From Dimargaris cristalligena (taxonomy: Eukaryota; Kickxellomycota; Dimargaritomycetes; Dimargaritales; Dimargaritaceae), in assembly GCA_027576995.1 (NCBI GenBank), contig JANBQC010000291.1, positions 1-33,713 on the forward strand: a stretch of 33,713 nt of DNA, in the 5' to 3' direction. Shown in pieces: positions 18,487 to 29,478 of the stretch. The stretch's first letter is position 1, and every line of letters starts with the position of its first letter. Below the pieces are notes generated by a model. The model ran no database searches and had not been told where the DNA came from. It was given only the letters and a program-made list of their open reading frames with translations. Both the position numbers and the translations under genes were made by a program.

Positions 18487-21400
18487 ATGTTTTCCACCAC
18501 CTCCCCCAGCGCGGACCTATTCCGCCTCGAAGGCCTCGATGCATCCATTCACTTGGACCAAGTTTACCAAAATGGCCTACACACCTTATTGCCATTCGCC
18601 ATTCGGAACCTCACCGACCGACCCATCCAGGTGCACATGCGCTCGAACCTGGGCTCGCAAATCACATTTCAAATCTCCAACGAAAATCTGGCCGAACAGC
18701 AGCCTCCCAAGGAACCCAACGCCAACGGGCCAAGTCCAGCCATAACCTCAGTTACCAGGCCACCCGTTTTCAACGAACTGTTTAACCTGGTGAACACCAT
18801 TAACCACTTGAAGCTTGAGCCCCGTCAGACCCAAGAACTTGTGCTCCTTTTTCGCCCTCCAGCGAGCTTACACCTCACCAGCGCTCTATCTTCGGTCCCA
18901 CGCTCGTCAGTAGGTCGACGGAAACGCCCTATCACTTCTCGCCGCTCCGCATCCGATGGTACGGGCCTGGCTGGCCATCCGTCAGTGTCTGACCATGAGT
19001 CCCAGCTAGAAGATGCTGACATCGACGAAGAGGACCCTGGTATTAACCTATCTCCGGCCCCAATGTCGGACAGTGGCCGGCCTCGCGGCGCCATCGAAGC
19101 CGAGGCGGCCCCACAGGGGCAGGATGCCCAGGAACCCTACTACTTTCGGGACATCCACGGCACTGTGTTTTTTCATGCGTATCTAGGCGATAACACACCC
19201 TGGAAAGAAAACTCGGATGTGCTGGATACGATGGAACCCCTTACGTCCCCCGGCACCCAGGCCGACCACGCCCTGACGATTCCTTTTAATGCTCGGGTGT
19301 GCCAATCAGTGCTGAGCTGCGAGGCCGCTGCCAAAGGGGTGAACTTCGACTACTGCATCGCCAATGAGACCTACGTGCGGGATTTTACCATCGAAAACCA
19401 CTCGGAGATCCCGTTGGAGTGGGCTTGGAGCGTCGTGCGCACTGCGCCTATTTCTGGTGGTATTCCTATCGCAGGCATGACGGCCGCCCAGTACGAAGCG
19501 GACCCCACCACCACGTCCATCCCGATTACGCCCACTCAAACTCCCCCCAATTCGACCACTCGGCTACATTCGGCTCTAGAAATAACCAATTATGAAACCG
19601 GGGAAAAACTTTTGTGTCAACCGATTCCGGGCTACTCTCAACTTCGGATCCGCCTAATTTTCCAGCCCCATGCCCTAGGTGAATACGTTTATACAGTGCG
19701 CATTACCAACCAGAATAACGACGATAATACCGAGGAATTCCCCTTACGGGCTGTGGTGGCAGACACTCCCACTAACGAACCCTTGGTTGTGGAAGACCTC
19801 CAGGGCTCACTCGACTTTGGGGATTGTTATGGTGGTCAGTGGTGCCGCCGTCGTCTTACCCTACGAAATGTGAGTGACGCTGTTCTTCATGTTCGATTCG
19901 CGGGGCCCGATGGCAACGTGCGGTTCCATTATGTCGGCGAGGATTTAGCTGTCGTACCCCATTCCCAAGGTCGAGCCTATGACTCACCGTCCCCTCGTAG
20001 AACCGAGCGAACCCGGGGGAAACGCCCCTCCTCTAGCTTTGACAAAAATCTGGGCGATGCGGCTCTAAGTGACACTTCCCCCAGCTCGGAAACCGAGGGG
20101 CCGGGCTCAAGCGATTCGGAGACATCGCATATAACCGCCAAGGATGTGTCCGTGTCTGTTCGATCGTCTTCATCCCAGTCCCTGGGTTCTTTGTCCTCAG
20201 CGCTACCCGGCCAGGTTGACGATTCCAGACCCGAATCCTCACCCGACTTAAGCGACCAGTCAGATGGCTGTCTCGGGCCTTCCCGCTCTCCAGTAAAACC
20301 TCCACTCTCAATGTCCACTCTAAATCAGCGTCGTCTCGGTCGACATGGAATCATCAATTCTACGCTAGCCGATTCGTCGACGGACACTGGCTCACCTCTG
20401 GCGAAAGTGCGCCGGCGCCACCGGGACACCGATCTGTCCGACCCCTACTCCACTGGCCCCGAAATGGGAGTGTCCTCTGCCAACAGAGGCCGCCCACTGG
20501 TGACTGGTCGACGCGAAGGGCATCATCCCGTGACTCGTAATGACGGCCGACGCGGTCGGCTTTCCCGTCAACGCACCGTGGCCTATCCCGGCCCCTCAAG
20601 TAGGGGCAGCCGTCCCATTGCTGGCTCTGGGGCTGTGGACCCATCCCCATCCATTGATTCTAGTGCAGATCCGCTTGGGCTCGACGAGATATTTATCCGC
20701 CCCGGATCCCAGCGCACGCTGGAGGTAGCTTATCGGCCCCCAGTCGACGGAAAGGCGGAAGATTTCCGGGCCGGACAGTTCACCCGACGCTCATTCTTTC
20801 TAGTGCTGTCATACCAACTTATCTCTTCCCTAGAGAAGGCCAATGAAATCAGTAAAGAGATGAAATGGTCTGACAAGCAAGTTGCTTCCATCACCAAGTC
20901 GGGAGGTGATTCCTCCTCCCACCGTAGCCCGGCTGAAAAAGGCGACGATCCAACCGGAATGGACCGAGCCACCCTCCACCCCACCTCGTCCGATTATCAG
21001 CACAAAAAAATGGTACACTGTATATCCCGCAGCTGTACGTCGTTCGTGACCGTGCAGCCCACCACGGTTGACTTTGGTGATACTAACGTTGGCACCGTCA
21101 AGTCGAAGCATATCCACATTCGTAACCCGTCGGCCATCGCCGCTCGTGTCTCCCTGGGCATGCGTTCCAAGATCCTGCACGTACATCCCAGCGGTCCCTA
21201 CACAATTGCGCCAGGGAAGTCCATCAAAGTCCGGCTTGACATCAACCCCCGTAAGGTGAACCCGGGTTACTATAAGCAGATTACCGTGGTGAATCATCAT
21301 AACCGGGCTAATAACCAGCTCATCGAAGTAAATAGTAACCATATCGACCAGCACCGGGTTACTTTCCATTCTCTCTTTTATCGACTGTATAGCCCTACTG

Positions 21401-24400
21401 GGCAGAATTACTTGGACTTCGGGTCCACTCCCTATCATGGCGCTGGGGTTCGCGTCCTTATGATTGAAAATATTACCCAACAGCCGCTTCGACTGCAGAT
21501 TAGTTCATCCGACTCCAAGGAAATGCGGGTGATTACTTGTCGAATTCCCGTCCCTGTACCGCCCGACCTATTGGCTTTACTGCCAGCTGCACTCCTTAGC
21601 AAGAAAAATGGGGACGAAAATCCTCCGCCGCCCGTCCGCCCACCCACTTCCTCGACTGAAACCCGAGGTTCCAGCGACCCCCAATTACCCTCCCTCCGCA
21701 CTGATCTTGCGGGATCTGAGGTGGAGAAGCCGGCCCCGATGGTGGCTTCTCCTGTTCGTCAGTGGGCCAAGGTCAAGGCCCCGTCAACCACCCGCCAATC
21801 TATTAATGCCTACCTGGATTTAGCCGTCGCCCCACTGAAGCCGAGTGCCTCTGCCACTGAACACCGGCGGCACGTTCATCCACCAACTGCTCCAGCCGCA
21901 GACGCCCCCATTAGCCCGCCCGATGCGGATAACCGCAGGCGGCACCTTATTTTGATGAAGCCACTCACACGACCTGTCCGTCCCAAGAAGGAGCGGCTCC
22001 TTCGAAACACCCACCAGTCGGACGCGTCGAATGGTGGCTCTACCCAGCCGGTCTCCCCCCCTCCAAGGCCCCCCCTCTCTCCTGCACACGTGTTGCCTGG
22101 CACCGCTGCCCCCGAGCACTCTGGTAATATACCCCCTAGGAGCGAGGGGCCCTCTAAACCCCTTGCTTCCGCTGCCGACACTTCCCAGCCGGAGGTTGGT
22201 ACTGTCGGTCGCATGGTTTCAAGCCAGCGCATCATAGATTGGTTCCAGAGTCAACTCAGCGAGACACTGCCAGGCTCGGCTACCAAAGAGGCCGAATATC
22301 AGTTTGTGAAGCGACAGGCCGAGGTGCGGAATTTGCTTGACTTGCTTATTAAGCGGGGTTATATGATTCCTATGCGAACCGTTGAGATTCCGCCTCGTTC
22401 CAAGATCCAATTGGGAGTTCTTCTTCAATCCAACGAGGAGGAGCCCTCAGTTGGTGAGGGGCCCAGCCCTCCGCCCAAACCCAATTCCCAATTTGACGGG
22501 AAATTATTTTTCCGCCTACTAGAATTCGATCGTACTATCGACCAACCGCAGTTCTCGAGCCTACTTCAAGGCCCGACCGGCGCCATTCCTACTCGGGAAA
22601 TGATGGTCCGGTCGACGATATTCCGTACCCCGTTTGAACTTGGTCAGAAGCGAATTAACTTCGGTGTAGTGGAAAAGGACGACAGCAAGGACTACAGCAT
22701 CCTAATTCGTAACGTTGGTGGAACTCCTCTGTTGTACGCCGTCAAGAAATCGGGGTCGATCGCATCTAACTGCCTACATCTGCACCCCGGGCATCGTTAC
22801 GGTGTGATCCGCGGGTTTGACGAGCGGGAAGTGTCGTTTACATTTGTACCCACTTTGGCCGGTGGGTTCCACGAGAAGTTGTGGATTGAGGCGGTCCAAG
22901 ACCCTTCGAGTAGCCAGGAATGTTGGATCAAGGCCACCGTCAATAAACCCTGCAACTTCCAGGTGCAGCCCGTGGGACCACTTGTTTCCAACCGGCCCGA
23001 TTCCGATCATTCCTCGACCCTTGTCAAGATGTCTGGCGGAGCCGATGTCATCGCCCTAGGCCCTTGCTTATTGGGACAGGCTTGTCCCAAAGTCGGGCAA
23101 TTCACCCTCAGCAACACCACCTCCAAAGCGCGGTCTTTCATCATCAAACTGGACCCGGAACCCACCGCGGCAAACAAGCCCGCTGGGGTCAAATTCACCC
23201 TTATCTACCACGTACTCAAAACCCAAACGAAGGGCAGGACTAATCCTGGATTGGCCCAGGGTAAGAAAAATAAGTCTGGTGAAGATACTGAAGCCGAATC
23301 ACTTACCGTAAAGGAAGTGGAGGAGCGTGTTGAACAGCTGGAGCAAAAACTCAAGATTGCGAAACGAAAAGAGCGACTGGACAAGGTAAAGAAACTGGAG
23401 GAGCAGCTCGATAGCCTCCGGCTCCGATTGACTACGCTGGCCGATTCTGACGCGACCAGTGGATCAGCTATTCAGCCCGCCGTTAGTCACGCCGAGTTAG
23501 AGGCCCTGCTAAACCACTGTGCCCAGTCCTCTGAAACCACCCCCGATTTCCAAACTTCCGAGAGCCAGTCTACCTTCACTTTAGAAGCCAATGCCCACCG
23601 CTTCCCCAACCAATGCAAGCTAGTGCTGCAGCCCTGGGTTGTAGCAACGGTGGAATTCGCGGTGGCAGTTGTGCCCGAGGTCAAACCGCCTGCCCCCGCC
23701 CCTATCACCTTTCCGGTTACCGGCCAAATTCTGGTTCACGAGCACAAGAACATCGACCAGCGCCAGCGCGTGGGGTTCACCGCTGCATTATGTTTCACCC
23801 ACCGCCAGTTCATCGCTCTTTTGCCTACCGCCGAGGTTATGTCTCCTCTAGCACTACCAACTGGAATACTGCCCCGTGTTTTTCCTCGCTCTCCGCTGGG
23901 ACCACGGGCCGGCTTCTCCCCTCGCCGGATCCCAGCTACATGCCCGCGGTTTACTTTGGCTACCGAACCCGTTCCTCCCCTGAACAGCCCACCCGTCTCC
24001 TACGAGCCCCCATCGCCAAATGAAGGGATTACCACCCCCTCTCTTGCCACACTTAATTACCTGACCATATCTAACACCGAGACTGCTGTCGTGGTATGTG
24101 AGTTGGGTAAGCCCGCCAGCCTGAAGTTTACCGCCCACTACAAGGCGCTGCCGGAGCTACCCACATCGGCCCAGCTACCCGTCCAATACCACTGCTTCTT
24201 GTTCCCAGTCGACAATGCCAATATCCAGGTGGAAATGGGGGATCACCTGGGTACTGTGCGGCCTGCAGACTCAATCTCTACAGCCCTAGTCGTCAAGCCA
24301 CTATCCCCGGGGGTTTATCCGCTGTCCCTGGCAGTCCGCAATCTTCATAACGAGCGCATAACAGTTCTGGCCTACACCGTGTACGCCTTCACCCAGACCG

Positions 24401-27400
24401 CTATATCATTCCTCTCCCACTCTGCCCCCTTGGATGACTCCATCGAGTCGGCCGTTGATTCCTCTCACCGATCGGCGCTTGGGAACCGCTCGCTTACCTC
24501 GCCTTCTATACTTGATCTTGGACAATGCTATATTGACATTAGTCGCCGTTGCTCCAAAATCTCACCTCTTACTATTCGCAATGACCTGCCCTTCGAGGTT
24601 AATATTGACTGTTCTAGTAACCTGACCCACCAAGTGGCGATCCTCCAGGACAAGCACGACGATTCACCCCCTCTAGAGCGTCTGACTCTTTCGCCTCATA
24701 GTTCGGGGGTGATATGGGTGGCGGTTCTTATCACCGAAGGGATGCGCACTCACCACCGGGTCCGACTCTCGGCTTTAGACCCGGAACAGGATAGTCTTCG
24801 TAAACGTTGGGATACTTCAGTGACGGTGACTGGGCCGGATCTAGCCGTCGACCTCGTCAAGTGCCGGGCCTTAGTCGGGGGTCTGAAGTTCCAAGTGTCC
24901 ATAGTCCCGCCGACCCGGATTCCGATAGATGATAGTAACTTGACCCAGGAACTAGCCCCACCGCCCGCCCCGGAGTGCAAGCTGTTCGTTCGTACTATGA
25001 AACTGAAGGCTCATCTAGGTGAATCATTCCTGGCGGTTCATCCGGCTACAATGGACTTCGGGACCGTTGCTCGTGTCGGAACCACTCTCTACGGCCAGCT
25101 CCGGGTTACCAACCGAACGGAACAGCTTCCGGCGGCCTATCGACTGGAATGTCCCAGCCTCGACATCGCCTTTGACGTGCACCAGGGGCATCTGAAGGGG
25201 GCCACAAATACCCGGAGAGCCCCGCCCCAAGGCGCCCAGTTGGGCGAACCGAATTCTACTGTACCCAGGGTCACGGAATCGAGCAGTAACGAGACGGCGA
25301 TTGTGCCATTTCGAGTATCGTGCAAGGAATTTGGGTTCTTCGCCTCTCGGATCACCATCAGCAATCGGTTTAACTCCCGCCAGGTGCTCTCAGTGGATGT
25401 CATGTATTTTGTAGACTGTGGGATGCTCCGAACAGTGAGCAATCCCAATGGCATGGGCCCGACCCTTGGCACCACAGGTCCCCTTAAGGCACTCGAATGG
25501 GAGCCTATGGCAGTACAAGTGGCTGAACAAGACCGTCCCGGCTCTACCTCTGCCTATTCCCTCACTCCAATCCCCCCTGCACCCGAATTACGCGGGGATC
25601 GAGGACCCCACACTTGGCGCACCCTGGCTGTTCAGAATATCAGTTCGAATATACTGAGTCTCTACCCCCTGGCCAATGCTGCCCTCCAAGTGACTTGGTC
25701 TCGCCCCTTTCCTTCCCAGGGAATTATCTCTAGTCTCCCCGAGTCACCCGTGGTGCAATTATCCCCACTGGCTCTACAACCCGGTCGGAGCGGCCCTGCT
25801 ATAGACTACCCCTTACCAGATTGGACCCCATGTGGGTCAACCGTCGATTTGCTCCCCAACGATACCGTTTACCTGTTTACTCAGTTACCCCCAACCCCTC
25901 CCGTCGGTCGCGCCGAGTTCAACCGACTGGAGGCCGGGCGACTCCTTTCGGCGACGTATCAGCTAGTCTTATATAATCCTCGGGCCAGTTTCACACTTGG
26001 GGTTGTGCCCATTCGCGTACATTACGGTCTTTCTACTGCGTCCTTGAAGCCCCAGCGGGTATCTCTGGGCCGCATTGGATACAATAACAATTGGCGACCG
26101 GTCACGTTCTGCTTTACCATTACTAATCAAGCCGAAGCTCCTCTCCCTTACCGGGTGGCATGCCCCCCCGGGCTAACGGTGAACCAGCCCGACTCCGAGC
26201 CGGGTGTCGTGACTTTAACCGGAACCGATTCCTTCCAAGCTACCCTCCCCGGTTGCGACCAATCGTCCTGTTCACATGTTCTCACCGTAACTGTTGACCC
26301 TCGGTCTCTCCCTGATTCCAGTGCTGGACCCCGCGAGTGGCATCTCCGGTTCCTTAATTTGATTAATCCGGTAGATACCCACCAGGTGCTGATTCAGGCC
26401 GACGTCACCTCCTTCGGTATTGAATTCGATCATTTACCCGATCAGCAAATTGTGCTAACTAATGTGGAGCACCCTTATCTTCCCAATGGACGCGCTAGCG
26501 ATACGTGGTTCGCCTTCAAGAACATGACAGCTCAAGACTTGAATTGTGACATTGGCTTTACGCTGTCTCCGCCGCTTGCAGGCTATATCGGCGTGGAGCT
26601 ACTCTCGCGATTCAGTAACTCACCGTTAAACGATGTAGTGTTTCTCCGCCCACATGGCCGGGTGGAAATTCGAGTACGGGTGCGTTCCCGACCGGGCCAG
26701 CGGCTAGCGCCCGGGGAGCCATCTGACCGGGGCATTAATGCCCTTCCCCCCCTGGTGTTGGGTCCCCCTGGGGTTGGACTGGGCCATATTTGGATTCGGA
26801 GCCGCCAAGAACTGCCCGATGTCAACAGTGACTCGGATAATGAACCGGACACCCAACTGTCGGCATCACCCAGAGCTGAGGGAATGAGCAAACCTCGTCC
26901 TTTAGTCATCCATGACCACCGTTACTCTGTTCCAATGGGCGTCGGGAAGTCAATGACTACCCAGCCCCATAGTCCTACCGAAGGAATCGATTTACCGCCG
27001 GCCCACGAGATTCCTATTCGGGTTGTTATTACAGAGAAGCCCATATTCCGACTTACCCCGCATCAGCTGACCTTTGATTACCTCCCGGATACCCAGAATC
27101 CCGATGTGTCGGATGCAGCCACCCAGGAACTGATCATTTCTAATCTATCCGAGTTCCACCCCCTGCGGTTCAAAATTTACGTGGAACGACCCCAGGAGTT
27201 TCTCAATGCCCGCCCACTCCAGTTTATTGATTTTAAACCCGAGGCCCGGAACGCCATCCCACCTTTGGGTACTCTCCGACAGGCAATTCGGCTAGCACCC
27301 TCCCCTGCAGGTTACCCAGCTGAGGTCAAAATCCACGTGGAAGATGTCGACTCTCTATCTCGGATTCGCCAAACAGTGGTGGTGGCAATTAAGCCTCGCC

Positions 27401-29478
27401 GCACCGCCCGAGTTCTGGACGATCCGGGATCGGGTCAGGAGCCATCCGGACGTCAATCCCATTCAGTCAGCCAAAACCAGACCCGGGGGCCGAGCCATGC
27501 CAACACGGACGAGGAGGACTGGAACGTGGCGTACACCCACTCCGATTTTCCCCCTGCGCCGGTGCCGGTGGGATCCCGTTCATTAGCGGCATATCCGCCA
27601 TCCGACGATCAGTGGGACCAGTGGATAAACAATCGCACTCCGGCCGCTGACCTCACTGAATCAGTCGATTTGACAGCCACTTTACATCCGCCAGCTTCAG
27701 TGGGAGCCTCCGATAAACGGAACACGCCCGATTCGTTTGAGCGCCACCCCATTGTCATCAAGGGCTGCAAACTGGCCCCTAATGCCGACCCCCACCACCA
27801 GTCACTTATGTATGATCTTGACTTAGGTCGGCATGTCGTATCCAGCGAACCGGTTACCCGCAAACTGATACTCCAGAGCCAATGTAGCGGGCGGGCGGTT
27901 AACTATGTAATCCGATTCCCCCTGGCCACCTCCACCAACCGCCCTTGGTTAGCCGTATCCCCTAGTACGGGCGCTCTTATTCCAGCGGGGACGACGGACC
28001 ATGGGAAGCAGACTGTGACGGTTACGGCAATCCCCGGCACCTGTGGCGTCCACACTGCTTATCTCCTTTTGGAGGACTGTGATCACGGACAAATCCTGGG
28101 GTCAGTCCGGGTTCGGATTGAGGTACTCCAAAATATCCCCAGCGAGGTAATTGGCACCGCCACCAACCCGCACCATTGTGGGTTCCGAGCCTGGGTAGTC
28201 GAAAACGGCAAAGGGGACTCCACTATTCGCTACCAGCCTCTCACACTTGGCCAACTCTATGCGCAGCGGTCCCTAATGTTGGAGAACTTGGGCAACACCC
28301 CAGCCACCTTCAAGGTTCGCTCTTATTTCGACACTGATGACCCAAGCGAGGTTTTCTTTTCCTTGTCGCGGAACCATCTGAAATTTTTCAAAGTGCTGCC
28401 GGTTGAGCCAAAGAGTAAAGTCCGCGTATACCTACTCTACCGACCGCTGGCAGGCCCGGATTCTTCGCATACGGGTGCTGTTCAAAAGCAATTTACTGTT
28501 CGAATTAATTCACGGATGGTCAAGGACTTCCAGCTGCAGTTCACTGCCCACGCCCCCTGTTTCCATCCAACAGTGAGTGGTATTCCCCGATATGTGCCGT
28601 TTCATCTGAGTCGTCCAGCATTGGCTGACCTTGGCGAACACCCACCGGCGAATCGATTCCATTCACTTAACCAGTCCCTGGTTCTTACTAATCCATCACC
28701 CCGTCCCGTTCGTCTGCGGTTCGTCAACAAGTCCCGTTTATTCACGGTTGAGACCCAACTCGTCACCCTTGTGCCACACCAACGCACCACCATCACCATA
28801 GCGATAGACGCTCAAACTGTCGGCAGGATGAAGGAGACCATTGACAAGCTCCGGTACATTCAGGAATATGTGGCTATTTATAACCTCGATCACCTTACGG
28901 AGCGGTATTGGATTCCCCTAAAGTTAATGGTGGATTTAGACGACTATGCAGAACTGGGCCCTGGAAACCCCCAGTCGCATGGCTTTGGAGGCCTCCAGAA
29001 CCATATTTCAGAATTGATTTACGATTTCTACCGAATTGGTCCATCGGCCCTTATGATACTCCGCAGTCCCCTTCCCTCGCCGACCAGAAGCAGCCCCCAA
29101 ATCGAACCCAAGTCCGAAGTGGAAGAAGACGAGGAGGAAGAGGAGGCGGTTCGAGCACTAGAGTTCCGGTTGGCCTACGCGAGCGATGCTTTGGTTTGCT
29201 ATATTCAATACCAGGACCCGGAGGAGTGTATTGCACTGGCCCATCTACTTTATGGATCGATTTTTGACAATCATATCTTTAAAGGGAGTAGGTCAGACAA
29301 TGACCAACCCACCTCCACTCCAACCGGAACTCGTCTGGTCCATCAGTGGGCCGATTACTTTGACCAGTTTCTACTCAATCTACCGCGCGATTATCCGGCA
29401 CTTAGTGGGCTGTGGCACTTGCGTCGGTCTCTTATTAAGGGAACAGATACAAATGCGCCATCGAGCGGATCGGGGTAG
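18487..29478 (+). CDS. Giant ASH/PapD-like repeat protein (HYDIN-type), 3,663 residues
   Basis: One uninterrupted frame from ATG 18487 (MFSTTSPSADLF); the frame upstream is open to 18337 but has no ATG. The product repeats an immunoglobulin-like beta unit whose hallmark is a FG/LG strand followed by an R/N-NP or N-type turn, as in ASH/MSP domains of HYDIN, SPD-2 and ASPM. Copies are seen near residues 15, 280, 440, 860, 975, 1388, 1522, 2007, 2189, 2525, 2860, 3109, 3251 and 3379; clear ones read TTVDFGDTNVGT, RINFGVVEKDD and TMDFGTVARVG. Between them lie Ser-rich (about 495-735) and Pro-rich (about 1040-1240) disordered parts and a charged coiled coil (about 1598-1652). The tail is acidic (about 3540-3558). 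No signal peptide or membrane segment is seen. HYDIN-family proteins are mostly ciliary or centrosomal, but I cannot say which, if any, is the true orthologue. A structural scaffold role is inferred. Confidence 0.75.
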   Translation: MFSTTSPSADLFRLEGLDASIHLDQVYQNGLHTLLPFAIRNLTDRPIQVHMRSNLGSQITFQISNENLAEQQPPKEPNANGPSPAITSVTRPPVFNELFNLVNTINHLKLEPRQTQELVLLFRPPASLHLTSALSSVPRSSVGRRKRPITSRRSASDGTGLAGHPSVSDHESQLEDADIDEEDPGINLSPAPMSDSGRPRGAIEAEAAPQGQDAQEPYYFRDIHGTVFFHAYLGDNTPWKENSDVLDTMEPLTSPGTQADHALTIPFNARVCQSVLSCEAAAKGVNFDYCIANETYVRDFTIENHSEIPLEWAWSVVRTAPISGGIPIAGMTAAQYEADPTTTSIPITPTQTPPNSTTRLHSALEITNYETGEKLLCQPIPGYSQLRIRLIFQPHALGEYVYTVRITNQNNDDNTEEFPLRAVVADTPTNEPLVVEDLQGSLDFGDCYGGQWCRRRLTLRNVSDAVLHVRFAGPDGNVRFHYVGEDLAVVPHSQGRAYDSPSPRRTERTRGKRPSSSFDKNLGDAALSDTSPSSETEGPGSSDSETSHITAKDVSVSVRSSSSQSLGSLSSALPGQVDDSRPESSPDLSDQSDGCLGPSRSPVKPPLSMSTLNQRRLGRHGIINSTLADSSTDTGSPLAKVRRRHRDTDLSDPYSTGPEMGVSSANRGRPLVTGRREGHHPVTRNDGRRGRLSRQRTVAYPGPSSRGSRPIAGSGAVDPSPSIDSSADPLGLDEIFIRPGSQRTLEVAYRPPVDGKAEDFRAGQFTRRSFFLVLSYQLISSLEKANEISKEMKWSDKQVASITKSGGDSSSHRSPAEKGDDPTGMDRATLHPTSSDYQHKKMVHCISRSCTSFVTVQPTTVDFGDTNVGTVKSKHIHIRNPSAIAARVSLGMRSKILHVHPSGPYTIAPGKSIKVRLDINPRKVNPGYYKQITVVNHHNRANNQLIEVNSNHIDQHRVTFHSLFYRLYSPTGQNYLDFGSTPYHGAGVRVLMIENITQQPLRLQISSSDSKEMRVITCRIPVPVPPDLLALLPAALLSKKNGDENPPPPVRPPTSSTETRGSSDPQLPSLRTDLAGSEVEKPAPMVASPVRQWAKVKAPSTTRQSINAYLDLAVAPLKPSASATEHRRHVHPPTAPAADAPISPPDADNRRRHLILMKPLTRPVRPKKERLLRNTHQSDASNGGSTQPVSPPPRPPLSPAHVLPGTAAPEHSGNIPPRSEGPSKPLASAADTSQPEVGTVGRMVSSQRIIDWFQSQLSETLPGSATKEAEYQFVKRQAEVRNLLDLLIKRGYMIPMRTVEIPPRSKIQLGVLLQSNEEEPSVGEGPSPPPKPNSQFDGKLFFRLLEFDRTIDQPQFSSLLQGPTGAIPTREMMVRSTIFRTPFELGQKRINFGVVEKDDSKDYSILIRNVGGTPLLYAVKKSGSIASNCLHLHPGHRYGVIRGFDEREVSFTFVPTLAGGFHEKLWIEAVQDPSSSQECWIKATVNKPCNFQVQPVGPLVSNRPDSDHSSTLVKMSGGADVIALGPCLLGQACPKVGQFTLSNTTSKARSFIIKLDPEPTAANKPAGVKFTLIYHVLKTQTKGRTNPGLAQGKKNKSGEDTEAESLTVKEVEERVEQLEQKLKIAKRKERLDKVKKLEEQLDSLRLRLTTLADSDATSGSAIQPAVSHAELEALLNHCAQSSETTPDFQTSESQSTFTLEANAHRFPNQCKLVLQPWVVATVEFAVAVVPEVKPPAPAPITFPVTGQILVHEHKNIDQRQRVGFTAALCFTHRQFIALLPTAEVMSPLALPTGILPRVFPRSPLGPRAGFSPRRIPATCPRFTLATEPVPPLNSPPVSYEPPSPNEGITTPSLATLNYLTISNTETAVVVCELGKPASLKFTAHYKALPELPTSAQLPVQYHCFLFPVDNANIQVEMGDHLGTVRPADSISTALVVKPLSPGVYPLSLAVRNLHNERITVLAYTVYAFTQTAISFLSHSAPLDDSIESAVDSSHRSALGNRSLTSPSILDLGQCYIDISRRCSKISPLTIRNDLPFEVNIDCSSNLTHQVAILQDKHDDSPPLERLTLSPHSSGVIWVAVLITEGMRTHHRVRLSALDPEQDSLRKRWDTSVTVTGPDLAVDLVKCRALVGGLKFQVSIVPPTRIPIDDSNLTQELAPPPAPECKLFVRTMKLKAHLGESFLAVHPATMDFGTVARVGTTLYGQLRVTNRTEQLPAAYRLECPSLDIAFDVHQGHLKGATNTRRAPPQGAQLGEPNSTVPRVTESSSNETAIVPFRVSCKEFGFFASRITISNRFNSRQVLSVDVMYFVDCGMLRTVSNPNGMGPTLGTTGPLKALEWEPMAVQVAEQDRPGSTSAYSLTPIPPAPELRGDRGPHTWRTLAVQNISSNILSLYPLANAALQVTWSRPFPSQGIISSLPESPVVQLSPLALQPGRSGPAIDYPLPDWTPCGSTVDLLPNDTVYLFTQLPPTPPVGRAEFNRLEAGRLLSATYQLVLYNPRASFTLGVVPIRVHYGLSTASLKPQRVSLGRIGYNNNWRPVTFCFTITNQAEAPLPYRVACPPGLTVNQPDSEPGVVTLTGTDSFQATLPGCDQSSCSHVLTVTVDPRSLPDSSAGPREWHLRFLNLINPVDTHQVLIQADVTSFGIEFDHLPDQQIVLTNVEHPYLPNGRASDTWFAFKNMTAQDLNCDIGFTLSPPLAGYIGVELLSRFSNSPLNDVVFLRPHGRVEIRVRVRSRPGQRLAPGEPSDRGINALPPLVLGPPGVGLGHIWIRSRQELPDVNSDSDNEPDTQLSASPRAEGMSKPRPLVIHDHRYSVPMGVGKSMTTQPHSPTEGIDLPPAHEIPIRVVITEKPIFRLTPHQLTFDYLPDTQNPDVSDAATQELIISNLSEFHPLRFKIYVERPQEFLNARPLQFIDFKPEARNAIPPLGTLRQAIRLAPSPAGYPAEVKIHVEDVDSLSRIRQTVVVAIKPRRTARVLDDPGSGQEPSGRQSHSVSQNQTRGPSHANTDEEDWNVAYTHSDFPPAPVPVGSRSLAAYPPSDDQWDQWINNRTPAADLTESVDLTATLHPPASVGASDKRNTPDSFERHPIVIKGCKLAPNADPHHQSLMYDLDLGRHVVSSEPVTRKLILQSQCSGRAVNYVIRFPLATSTNRPWLAVSPSTGALIPAGTTDHGKQTVTVTAIPGTCGVHTAYLLLEDCDHGQILGSVRVRIEVLQNIPSEVIGTATNPHHCGFRAWVVENGKGDSTIRYQPLTLGQLYAQRSLMLENLGNTPATFKVRSYFDTDDPSEVFFSLSRNHLKFFKVLPVEPKSKVRVYLLYRPLAGPDSSHTGAVQKQFTVRINSRMVKDFQLQFTAHAPCFHPTVSGIPRYVPFHLSRPALADLGEHPPANRFHSLNQSLVLTNPSPRPVRLRFVNKSRLFTVETQLVTLVPHQRTTITIAIDAQTVGRMKETIDKLRYIQEYVAIYNLDHLTERYWIPLKLMVDLDDYAELGPGNPQSHGFGGLQNHISELIYDFYRIGPSALMILRSPLPSPTRSSPQIEPKSEVEEDEEEEEAVRALEFRLAYASDALVCYIQYQDPEECIALAHLLYGSIFDNHIFKGSRSDNDQPTSTPTGTRLVHQWADYFDQFLLNLPRDYPALSGLWHLRRSLIKGTDTNAPSSGSG

